From NCBI RefSeq assembly GCF_041260155.1, contig NC_091933.1:7962501-8026500 (forward strand): 64,000 nt of DNA, written 5' to 3'. Of this stretch, positions 24,902 to 35,102 are shown one piece after another. The stretch comes from Ptychodera flava (Eukaryota > Hemichordata > Enteropneusta > Ptychoderidae). Position numbers and translations under genes: made by a program. The notes under the pieces are model-generated. The model did not search any database. It was not told where the DNA came from and was given only the letters and a program-made list of their open reading frames with translations. Each line of letters begins with the position of its first letter. The stretch's first letter is position 1.

Positions 24902-25930
24902 GCTACCGAGTGATCATCCGTTCAGTGCAACAGTGATACCAAGATCCTATCACGTCTCAGTAGTCACAGGTGGCAGTGAAAAGGGCTCTGGGAAATGAAT
25001 GTGTTCTATTCCCCTTTTCGATCTGTAACGTTTCCAATAAAACGACGTTCTCCTCTCATTTTACTTAAAGCTTAACATTACAATCATTGATTATTTGAAT
25101 ACACAGTTATTATCAGTCAACCAAAAGTACTTAGAGGCCTAACGAATTGACCTTATCGGAGGATTAGTTTCAATCGGAGGACATCACGCCATAGTAAATG
25201 GTGACTGAGGACTGAGCATAAAGCATATCAAATTTCTAGGAACTCTTTTAACTGCTCCCTGTGGATAAGCTAAGGTAAATCTAAATCACACGTATATATC
25301 GTAACAAGATTTAACTATAATGACAGAACCAATATTACGCATTTATAATACATTCTGACAATCTTAACGTGATTTTCCATATCCAGTAGTGGGAAATCGA
25401 TAACAAATTACCATTACAGCAAGTTATACCAGTGTATCAAATCATGTAACTATATTTCAAATTTTATTTTATACTTATGTGATCACCATTGTTGGTCCAT
25501 GTTACTCATAAATTTCTCATTATTGTATGAAAATGTTTTTAGATAGGCTGTGTTCGCCTGAACAGAGGCAATACTCAGCATAATATGTCATTGGAGAATA
25601 TGGAATCCACATGTTTGCATCACCTAAACGACTCTCACAACATATAATCCTGCATCTATCCATTGAATTTCAGTCATTCCGTATAACGCATATATTCAAC
25701 AAAGTTTAGCTTTTAGTTATTTGAAATCTTTGAAACATTTCCTTAATGTCGTTCAAGACACTCCATACTCAATTGAATGATGTTGATAACTGTCATTGCA
25801 TTTGAGCACAAACATTTCCTTGGTAAATTAAAAACAAACTGACGAATACAAATTTAGAATCAAGTCCAGCATAAAAGAACTCATGGAAATGCTGTTGTGG
25901 CAAGTTCGAAGTAGGATGACTGGCGAGGCT
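24902..25930 (+). repeat. 3' flank of copy A shared with copy C
   Basis: Sequence after the stop (ACCGAGTGATCATCCGTTCA onward) is collinear with 60,256-60,940, including the CAATCATTGATTATTTGAA and GGATTAGT(T/C)TCAATCGG segments, with modest divergence and small indels. This marks A and C as products of one segmental duplication that reached at least 0.7-1 kb past the gene. Confidence 0.8.
25036..25041 (+). terminator. Polyadenylation signal of CLCA-A
   Basis: AATAAA in CCAATAAAACG, 135 bp after the stop codon. Copy C shows AATTAAAAC at the aligned place. Confidence 0.6.
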
Positions 25931-26659
25931 TACTTAGCCCGTTAATTTGGGCTTTCCTCACGCCCGTGGCCACATAAATAAACGTTAATGGTCAGCGCGG
26001 ACTCTGTTATTTCCATTATATTATCCATTATATATCAACGAAGCCAAGAAACCGTCAATTTTTTTAAAAAGTTCCCACTCGAAAGACAACGGGGCCCAAG
26101 ACTTGTCAGTGAGTAGTACGCTATAAAAAATTGCAAAAATCCAAAGATTTTTTTAAAAGTTTCTAAACTTGGCCCACAAGTGCTCCACTGTATTTTGTGA
26201 TTTATTATGATTGTACAAATCACATTATACGTTTTAGCTGTAAAGTTATGATGTTTACGATCTTATTCATATTCACGTGCATGTAACAAACCATTATTGT
26301 GTATTTGTGGGCAGTCACGAGGTTCAGCTTGACAGGGCATGGTAATATAATTAATTTTAGAGTGTCATGAATACTAGTACTCATTCTCGTCTGGAATTAT
26401 GGAAAAATGTAAGTTTTCCTTACGAATAATTTACAAAAACGCCATGCCCAAGCTGGGCACTTAAAAAAATGGGATCCGACGACTGGAGTAAGATTTGAAG
26501 CAATTTCAATACACTTAGAAACAATAATCGGTCTGAACTATAGTGACTACGGTTCATGTACATTTGTTTTATGTCATTTAATTTTTTGCTAACTCGTACA
26601 CTGCAATAAATTTGTACCTCAATATATTCTAATTGAAACAAGTACACTGCAAATTTTTC

Positions 26660-27200
26660 TGGTTTGCCGGCCAGCTAAATTCAAGCCAAAAATAAACCGG
26701 CTTGTTTGTCAGTAAACGGATTGTTTCGAGTTGTGAATTATATTTGGCTTTCTGGCATGCCAAGTCTGGTTTCTGTGCATGCCAGTTTGGGTTTTGATAC
26801 GGCATATATACATGCCAAGTACAGATCACTTCAGCTTGCCAGTAAGCCAGTTAGTACTAAAGAATGGTTTACAGGCAATCCACTATTATATGAACTAGGC
26901 TTGCTAGCAAGCCATGTTTAAGATACTGTGGCTTGCCCATATACCAGATAATGCTGAACAGTAGCTTATTTTTAACCAATACCACACTTCCATGGATCAA
27001 TAGTAAGCCAATTCTGGTTCCATCTGGTTTGAAGATAAGCCATATTACTGCAATGTGGCTTACAAACAAACCAATTTCTGACTAATTCTGGTTTACAGGC
27101 AAACCACTGTAAGGATTCCTCTGGTTTACCAACAAGCCATTACAAGCTGGCTTGCAGGCATGCCAATCTATGGCTTTTTGTAGGGCTTGCTGACAAACCA
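26660..27200. repeat. Left palindrome array, ~32-bp spacing
   Basis: About seventeen imperfect 18-bp palindromes start at 26660, 26698, 26745, 26767, 26800, 26832, 26865, 26897, 26929, 26962, 26993, 27025, 27056, 27089, 27122, 27148 and 27183. From 26,767 to 27,122 the spacing is 31-33 bp without exception, about three helical turns. Examples: TGGTTTACAGGCAAACCA (27,089), AGGCTTGCTAGCAAGCCA (26,897), TGGCTTGCAGGCATGCCA (27,148). Loops and spacers all differ. Confidence 0.85.
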
Positions 27201-27536
27201 GTTCAATATTAGCCATATTTCGGGGGGGGGGGGGGGGGGGAGGGATAATTATTTCTGACCATCCTTCAAATTTAAATTGGATGTCTTCAAATTTTGTAGA
27301 CACAGAGGAGGATTATCATCCCATGGAATGGCCTATTGGGTCCTCTATGTGATGGAGCTACACAAAGCAGGACTGTAAAATATCTGAAACACAAACAACA
27401 GCTGAAATAGTTAGAAATCCTGCAAGCTACATTAAAAAAACAACAATAATCATCAAAATGAATTTCAGACTAACATTTATTGCAATTTACAAGAAATGAA
27501 ACAGTCTTTGTTGCAACATAATTGAATCTAATACTT

Positions 27537-28245
27537 ACAAGGGAATACTAAAAATGACATTCTTATGAATGCTACTTGTAAAATCATACTGATAACATAA
27601 TTTAATGCATCTGATGCAAAATTGCTAGCTGTTTCACTGGGAAATCCCCTGTACACTGCAGACCACTCATAATTGTCAGCCCATTTACTTCTCATCCCAG
27701 CTTTGTCAAGCCAGAAGTACTCTACAAATTGAAATGTTCCTTTCACACATCTGATGTAATCAAAGTTTGAAACCCTACATAACTAAGCAAACCTAGCACA
27801 ACATTGTCTCTTTCCATGCTGCAGAATATAACACCTTCAAGAAACAACACAAACTGTTTCCTCCTTTATAGACGAGCACACCTAAACAGGGCTGCTGCTT
27901 TGCATCTCGTCCACAGAATGTGAGTTTCCAGCATCCTGCAATATAAAAGATGCAAACATTCAAACTCTGCGGTCCAAGATGAGCTCCTGGTAAAACACTC
28001 AGTGCCCAGCTACTTGTACAATGAGGGCAAGGCCTAGAAACTGGTATGTTTAGGGAATTTGTACAAGTATATAACAGTCATGTTCTTAAACACATATTTG
28101 ACTGCAGGAACACAATTTTCAAGTCTTTCTTGGTGCATCAATAATCTGACATGACTGCTCAGGGCAAGTCTCTCAGTATGACAAAGATAGCTCTTACAAG
28201 TTACTGTCAATGTCATAGGCTTGCTGCAACAGTGCACTGGCAAAA
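27537..28245 (-). other. Possible further minus-strand exons in the element
   Basis: Three stretches have good splice signals: one opening after TTTTTGCCAG near 28,232 (Cys/His-containing frame, KSYLCHTERLALSSHVR), one after TATATTGCAG near 27,947 with donor-like GTGTGC near 27,892, and one after GGTTTGCTTAG near 27,784 ending at donor GTAAGT near 27,542 (frame includes DKAGMRSKWADNYEWSAVYR). They could be downstream exons of the 188-aa gene or a second gene. No family recognised. Confidence 0.25.
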
Positions 28246-28629
28246 AGTGTGTGAAACTACGGAGTGAATTTCACGATAATGAATTTCAATTCAAGAATAT
28301 CAAAATGATTATTACAAGACAAGATATATCAGAGTCACAGTGCAATGTCCTTTTGAGACTTGCAAAGAAGTTAGTAGACCTTTGAGAAAGCATTTTATCA
28401 CTCTGGCTATGCAACCCTCATCATTGATGATATACTTCACATGTATGTAGTTTGAAATAAGTAAATGAGGCTCCATTAACTGTAACTTTTGTCTACTTCT
28501 TCAGTATTTCAGTACTGTTAATCAACTACAATTTTTGTCTACTTTCCACAGCATACTAAAATGCCAAGTTTTATAGCCTGTATATTTGATCATTTTTATA
28601 ATTGGCTAATGAAGTCTTGTACGGCCCTA

Positions 28630-29165
28630 AATGAAATTTTCAACAATAACAATGCTACATGTACATACTATATTGAGTAGCTAAACATTGGGGATTTCAT
28701 CATGCTTCAATGACTTGAATGGGAAACTGCAGTTGATAAGCAGAACAATTGTACTGGACTGTTCACACACTAGGTACATGGATGTAAATTCAGCTGTGCT
28801 AGTTATTTTCTGACTATGCTATACTGGGGATATTATTTTAATAGCTGGTAGTCTCTGTTGCTTCTCAGGGCTGGTACAGCTGTGTGTACATCCCTGAACC
28901 AGCCCTCTGAAAGTAACAGGGTTGTATGAATTTTCAAGTGTAGTGTTACACAATGTCCATGCACTGAATCTGACAGTAATCAAATCCAGCATGTTGAAAG
29001 CTCAATCAGCTGTAACTTTTAGCAATTTCCAAGTAATTTTATTTTGTGCAAAAAAACTGCAGTTTCTTGTTCTACTTCTTAAGGCATGATGAGTGTCAAA
29101 CATACATTATCAACCCAGTTCATATGTGCATATTTAGCATTGTTACTGTTGAAAATCAAATTTAA
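28630..29165. repeat. Diverged inverted pair related to the 5.05-kb foldback
   Basis: ATTTTCAACAATAACAATGC near 28,635 pairs with GCATTGTTACTGTTGAAAAT near 29,137. The flanking CTGTAACTTTTAGCAATTT and TTCTTGTTCTACTTCTTAA segments resemble the arms of the element at 5,050-5,403. The relationship is loose and the borders are unclear. Confidence 0.3.
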
Positions 29166-29178
29166 GTCTGGAATACAC

Positions 29179-30020
29179 CCTTTGTGCCTGTCCTGAGGGG
29201 ACATAGAACTATGGGAAAATACTAACCGGACGTGCGGTAAAACATACACGACTATACTTTAACATGGAAAGGTGCAATTTTCGAGTGAAAAAAAGTGAAA
29301 TACGAAGTGAATATTTATGCTACAACAAGAAAACACCTAGTGGTGCATTGGACTAGCTTAGGTAAGTGTTTGTGTGCATTGTTTAGCAAGGTAATATTTT
29401 ATAACTGTAGATATCGGTGATTTTTGGCACGCGAAGCGGGCGAGTTGTAGACTTTCATTTCACTATGTACAATGTATGACGGCGTAACATGGTCAGTATG
29501 TCAAAATCTTCAGAATTATGGGTAAAAATTCAAAATTTTAACGAATTCATACTTTGTTGACTTATGTTTTCATTGCTGTGTTTTTATTTTTGAAATATTT
29601 GAAAAAAATTGAACATTCACGTAAATTTGTTTCCGCTGAGCTACTACGGGTCCCTTAGGTTCGAGAAGCGCAGTCATCATACCGGCGCTACTGTCAGCAG
29701 GGCCATGTGACACAGTTTGCGTCACCCACTCTCGTATCGAGTCTACAACTTGGCCGCATCGCAGGCTGAAAATCGCCGATATCTACAGTTATAAAATAAT
29801 ACGGAGCTAAACAATGCACATGAACACTTACCAGAGCTAGTCCCATGCACCATTAGGTGTTTTCTTGTTGTAGCATAAATATGCATTTCATATTTCACTC
29901 ACTTTTTCCGCTCGAAAATTGCACCGTTCTGTGTTAAAGTATAGAAGTCGTCATATGTTTTACCACACTTCCGTTTAGTATTTTCCCATAGTTCCATGCC
30001 CCTGGCAACAGGCGCAAAGG
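29179..30020. mobile_element. Foldback element of about 840 bp nested in the 7.1-kb element
   Basis: Inverted arms of about 240 bp. Left runs from CCTTTGTGCCTGTCC through ACATAGAACTATGGGAAAAT to ATAACTGTAGATATCGG near 29,420. The right arm is its diverged complement from near 29,775 to 30,020. The centre is unrelated (29,440-29,760). No ORF was recognised. Confidence 0.75.
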
Positions 30021-30888
30021 CTATATAGAACTCATTTGTCAACAACAACAATGGTTTGTTAAACATGTACACAGTACACTGTCAAGCAGAATATTGGTAT
30101 TCATGAGACTGTTATATAGCTATCAAAACTGCAGTTTGTACACACAACAATGAAGATTCAAAATTGCTAAAATTTACAGCCAATGTGCCTTTACTAATTT
30201 ACACAGAATTATGGTAACAAATTTTTCAACAAGCAATACTTACGTCAAAACCGTAACCATTTGTCCAACTGCAGTTTTTCCACAAAAGACACTCTTGAGA
30301 ACCGAGAAGTTTGATGCCTGTTTAACAATCAGGAAAATGGTAAATTATGTCAATTCTATTCTACTTCTATACATCAGACTAAGATTCAATATCATAAACT
30401 AGGTGCATGCAAGTGCCTCCCCTCATGTGATTGATTATTATACACCTGCTTCTGTAACCTATTGAGTTTCGTTGTACAGTAAGTTTCAGTATCAGAGGAT
30501 GCAGAGTCAAATAACTTTGCGGCGCAGTACAATAACATTTGTGTCATTGGACGCTATTTGACATTTGCCCTCAAAAAACCTTTACGTCAGTGCAGGGAAA
30601 AAGGAGAGATGATTTTAAATTTTTAACAAAAAGTATACTTCTAAACATTCAGTACTTCACAACGTTACTAGTGGTGAATCAAAACCCTGTGAATTAGAGT
30701 TAAATTATGCTGCTGACCTACAATTTCTATCATGTACACTGTGCTGCGCAGGTTTGAGTTTAGTTGACACGCTGAATGTGTTCTCAGTTTGCTTGCAATC
30801 GCCTGGTGAAGTATGTGACGGGCATCCAAAAACACTTTGACTTTTTTGCGGAAAAATTGGACCAAAAAAGGTGTATAATAATAATGCT

Positions 30889-31016
30889 ATTCACAAAATA
30901 CCGAGATTTATGTCCTTGTACATCGTACGCTTTAGCATTGTCCGAGAGGCGTAGCATTGAGGACAATACCTCCGCTGCACTATGTACTCGGACATAAATC
31001 CCAGAATTTTGTGAAC
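30889..31016. mobile_element. Short foldback of about 130 bp
   Basis: TTCACAAAATACCGAGATTT-ATGTCC at the left pairs with GGACATAAATCCCAGAATTT-TGTGAAC at the right, with a second inner pair (GCATTGTCC / GGACAATAC). It resembles a tiny MITE. Confidence 0.5.
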
Positions 31017-31254
31017 AACCTTAAATTACAATAATAAGTGTAATGCTTATCATGTATGTTGTGTGACTACGACAAAGATATGTCACAGATATGTAATAAC
31101 AGCTGAAATTTGAACAAAACCCACATTGTTAGAGTAATATGTGGAAATATGAGGAACATTCACGCCTAACATGATTATTATCGCTGCACACAACGATATT
31201 TGATCACCTTTTATATTTACTTTCTGAGTTCCACCATATCTGAGGGCAGAGTCT

Positions 31255-32473
31255 TCATTCTGTTTCCACATTGTGCTCAGAGAATCCATTGTTAATTTGT
31301 GGAGCTGAAGGCATTTTCTGTATCAAGTATATCATGCCCTGGACCATCTGTTGAAAAAGAAACAAATAAGTATCTATTACCAGTAAGTGGAAGTCAATGG
31401 TCAACATTTGTACGTGAAGTTATTTGCTGGAAATGAATCACTTTAGTATGTACCTGTCTTGAATGACAAGATGGCTCACAGGATTTGTGTAAACAATGAC
31501 GTTGAAGGACCCAAGTTAAAATCAAGCTGTGGAAACATAAAGTTGCCTTGAATAACAGAATCAACCATTACGTCATTTTGGACAAATGATTTGTGAGGTA
31601 TGTTTGTCTGTATTAAATCATCTAAGTTGCCAGGTCGAGGTTATTATCAACATAACCAAGAAATATCATTCATGAAACAGTCTAGTTTTGTTATTGAAAG
31701 AATGGTATGAGGATACCTGCATCTACACCATGGCAAGTCAGCCATACAAACACCGTATAAAAGGGACACACACACATCAGGCCCATTTGTTACATCCTTG
31801 GCAATCATCATTGATATGAATATATGCACTAGCTGCAAAATTTGAAGCGCTACGGTGAGGCGGTTGGGGAGTTTTGGTTTTTGCGACCTCACTCACCAGT
31901 AGCACTACAATGCCGACGGCCGTGTAGAGTTCCACCACATACATGAAATAAGCACATCCCACTGGACGAGGCGTGTTGATGTGAAATGCTACATAATTGC
32001 TGAATTTGGTCGTACGATTTATCACTACTGAAGACAAACACTACACAACACTAACCTTGTCGTTTATGGGGTTTGGAATTTGTTCAAACATGTCGATCGC
32101 GTTCCATAAACCATGGATGTAATTTTTTTTTACATCCATGCATAAACATTGACTGAGCGTAGGGCATCCGTGTTTCACTGAGCCGCCTGTACCGGAAGTT
32201 GAATGGCGGCTCCCAGAAATGTTTTCGGAACGCGATCGAAGTGTTTGAACAAATTCAAGCCCGGTTTAAATTAATGACTTTCACATCTTACACGGAATAT
32301 AACACGGAATAAAGCTTACTTGCCTCAAATTCCAAAGACGTCGGTTCTTTCTTTCTACCTCCATGCACAGATCTAGCGGGACTGTGCTCCATCGAGTGAC
32401 TCGATGCATGGTTGAACGAATGAACACAAATACATGTAGTTTCGCTGTACATAACATGTTCTTCCAAAGTCAT
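31255..32473 (-). CDS. Putative five-exon gene inside the 7.1-kb element, 188 aa, unrecognised
   Basis: Exons in transcript order: 32473-32320 (154 nt, ATG start), 32027-31897 (131), 31832-31717 (116), 31526-31454 (73), 31347-31255 (93, TGA). All four introns are GT-AG (donors GTAAGC, GTGAGT, GTATCC, GTACAT; acceptors CTTCAG, TTGCAG, CCACAG, CAACAG), and phases 1, 0, 2, 0 join into one 567-nt reading frame. The product starts MTLEEHVMYSE, contains a His/Ser-rich stretch and a hydrophobic segment across the exon 2/3 junction (VGIVVLL then LVHIFISMMIA) that could span a membrane, then a Cys-rich part. No family recognised. A ten-codon upstream ORF precedes the start. An alternative acceptor inside exon 5 (TGCCTTCAG, about 31,305) would keep another frame open to a donor at about 31,218. 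Confidence 0.4.
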
Positions 32474-33307
32474 ATTTCGTCGGTGATGGAAGCCATTGCT
32501 GTCGACTGTTATATGGGAAATTTTGGAAGTAACTGACGGGGACTGCCGTAGTTCGGAAAGGACTTCGGAAAGGTTGGACGATCGTAGACTGCGTAGAGTA
32601 CTGTCTCAGCTGCACTGCATCTCGGCTGTGGCTTGGTGCGCAGACAGAGGAATTCATACGCCACTCCCTTTGAAGTGAAGGGGTGAGGATTCCACTAGCC
32701 AGCGGTCACTTTAAGAGTACGATCAATCAGCAAGTACAATAATTCTTACATATGTCACGGTGATATAATATCTATAACGAAGTTCACATTGACTCGGGGA
32801 ATCATTGTGTAAAATTGAACTATATAAAGCGTAATGTTACAAAGGGTGAACCGTGGGTCAAAGGTTACGTAATGACCGCGACCGTTAACTTTATTGAAAC
32901 ACGCCACGCGTGGACACACGTATACGTAACGCTCTAAATTATCATCAGCGGTGATCTGGCTTGCATATTTTTGGCACGTCATGAGCCATAAATTATTGTG
33001 GTTTTTACTTTCGTTGTTCTCGCGGGAAATGCAGACAATCCGACCTATAGGCCCAACATTTATTTTTGCATGTTAATGAAAGAAAAATGACGTCATTTGC
33101 GATCAACACTATTTCAGTATTGTCAATTAATTCCTTCAAATTATTGTTTTGATATTTATGTACCCGCATACTTGAAGCAAGTTCATATCTTATGTTCAAA
33201 ATTGTACAGTACGACAAAATTAAAGCTAATCAATCTGTCGCACTGAATGCAGGCATTGATGCGCACCGTCCTCGCTGTTATCAATGTAGTGACGTGATGT
33301 ACGATTC

Positions 33308-33726
33308 TGGTTTAGATATTAACCCGTGACTGTCATGACAATGGCTTGAAAACAGGCCGATTAATTTCAAGTGCATGGATGGTTTAAACTTAAACCATAC
33401 TCACAAAGTTGCCACTTGTGGTTGGTTTAAAGATGAGCCAATGAATTTGTCGGTATATAAGCAAACCAACGATGCCAGTGGCTCAAATTTAAACCAATGA
33501 GAATAGACTATGAAAGGCTTAAAAAGAAGCCATTCGGCTTAAATTTATGCCATGACGGGCTTGATAATAAGCCACCCATGTATTGGTATGAATACATGCC
33601 ATTCATACTCTTTGTGGTGGCGTGACTGCAAACCAAAAAATCTTAGTGGATTGCGGGCAAACCGAAATATTTCAAACTGGTTCACCCGCAAGCCACATAC
33701 AAACCAAGTGGTTATATTTCAAGCCA
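33308..33726. repeat. Right palindrome array
   Basis: Fourteen 18-bp palindromes start at 33308, 33342, 33380, 33423, 33451, 33479, 33515, 33535, 33557, 33584, 33618, 33647, 33678 and 33709. Spacing ranges from 20 to 43 bp with a mean near 31, less regular than at the left end. Examples: TGGTTTAAACTTAAACCA (33,380), TGGTATGAATACATGCCA (33,584), TGGTTCACCCGCAAGCCA (33,678). Arms co-vary (TGGTTT with AAACCA, TGGTAT with ATGCCA). Confidence 0.85.
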
Positions 33727-33849
33727 GAAGAATTTGCAGTGTAATAAAGTGCTTAAAACAAATTAAACAATATTACTCGCACAGAAATACACACACTTGA
33801 CACAAACAAACACACAAAAACACACGCATACATGTATACATGCATACAT

Positions 33850-33850
33850 A

Positions 33851-33911
<61 letters not shown>
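33850..33911. repeat. (TA)n microsatellite
   Basis: About 60 bp of alternating TA directly outside the right end of the 7.1-kb element. A second one lies at about 46,662-46,718 in intron 1 of copy B. Confidence 0.95.
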
Positions 33912-33912
<1 letters not shown>

Positions 33913-33949
33913 CATTGAAATTTCCTCTCAAAAATGAAAGAAATATTTT

Positions 33950-34990
33950 TTATACTTTTGCTTAAACTTTCATCACACGAACGATAAACCATTCTCTTTC
34001 AAGATCAAAATAAAAATTGGGGGGGGGGGTTACCATGCAAAATTTGGTACTCGGAATTATCCATTGTTAAACCGATATTTGAGATTCAAAATGGCCGCCA
34101 TGATCCCTGTGGTATCTCTATGTTATTGAGGTCACAGGTTCATATGTGATTACTCATTTCTGTACGTGTAAGATCGCCAACCCATAGCGTTCAGCACAGC
34201 GAAACAAGCTACGATTATCAAACGTCTTTAACGTTGACATCATTTCATAATTTTCCTATTGCTTTTTATATGGTAAATATAAATTTAAGATCTAAGTCTA
34301 GCGCAAAGAAAGCTAATAGAAATGTTATTCATAACACGGTAAGTTCAAAGTATACTTTATTTTTAGGTAGCATAAACGATTAACGATTCAAAACACAGTC
34401 GTCGCTTTCCTTAAAATATCCCTTGCCCAAGAGTGGCATGTTCACATTGTCGAACATCTGACACCAATGGCAATACTAAGCAACTTCAATACACTATAGA
34501 AAAGAAGTAAACGGCCTATCCCAGTGGTAACAATATTTAAATTTGTTTATTTTCCCAAATTTTGTTGCTACTATATGTTAGTCTTCTCGCGATACAAGTA
34601 GTAAATCATTTATGACAATCATTCGATGTCTTTATTCCCATACAGAATTCAAATAACTATTTTAGCAATGATAACCCGTTTTTCTTGGTTATGTACTCTG
34701 GATGATCATATCGAGTTGTGATAGGTTCCTTCTTTTCCTATCTACTCAAACTTGGGGTAACCTAAGGATGGTTTCGATCATTTTTCGATCACGATATCAC
34801 ACCCTTAATGCTATAAGCCAGCAATTATATTACATCTCGTTCGTCATATAGTTGGATTTCAGTTTATCTATTGTTATCGTCAATGCTAATGATACACGTG
34901 AGTATTTGCTACTTTTCTTTGTTGAGAATCTAAACTAAATAAGCTACAGGTCTCACTAGATTATGTGTTTGATAGTTGCTAATTGACACA
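33950..34990. other. Intergenic, nothing recognised
   Basis: A/T-rich sequence downstream of copy B's stop with no supported exon or clear repeat. No well-placed minus-strand AATAAA was found close to the copy B stop; the nearest TTTATT on the plus strand lies around 34,630. Confidence 0.4.
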
Positions 34991-35010
34991 AACTTGTATA
35001 TTTTTAACTG

Positions 35011-35102
35011 GTAACATATTAGTCAGCATCAAAGTTGTGTATCTTTCTCTTTTACGGTAACATATTAGTCAGCATCAAGGTTGTGTATCTTTCTCTTTTT
35101 CG
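35011..35102. repeat. 46-bp tandem duplication over the copy B stop codon
   Basis: GTAACATATTAGTCAGCATC followed by AA(A/G)GTTGTGTATCTTTCTC occurs at 35,011 and again at 35,057. The second unit contains the copy B stop codon (TAA on minus, 35,065-35,067) and its last coding residues (KIHNLDAD). The first unit lies in the 3' UTR and duplicates that coding tail. Confidence 0.9.

Larger units (their letters stand above)
26643..33743. mobile_element. 7.1-kb element with palindrome-array ends
   Basis: Termini TACACTGCAAATTTTTCTGG (26,643-26,662) and the complement of TACACTGCAAATTCTTCTGG (33,724-33,743) form an inverted repeat with one mismatch in 20. Beyond these 20 bp the ends do not align base by base; instead both carry a series of 18-bp palindromes of consensus TGGYTT-N6-AARCCA. 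TA at both tips could be a dinucleotide target duplication. Nested inside are foldbacks at 29,179-30,020 and 30,889-31,016, and a five-exon minus-strand ORF. No known transposase motif was recognised. A second TACACTGCAATAAAT occurs just outside at 26,597. Boundary confidence is good; superfamily is unknown. Confidence 0.7.

Noticed and set aside
26660..27200. CRISPR-like array (18-bp palindromic repeats, ~14-bp unique spacers)
   Set aside because: Repeats differ from one another, the host is a eukaryote, there are no cas genes, and the arrays mark the two ends of one inverted-repeat element.
32100..32140. Small perfect-looking hairpin (CATGGATGTAA...TTACATCCATG)
   Set aside because: Short A/T-rich palindrome without further context; too common to report as a feature.
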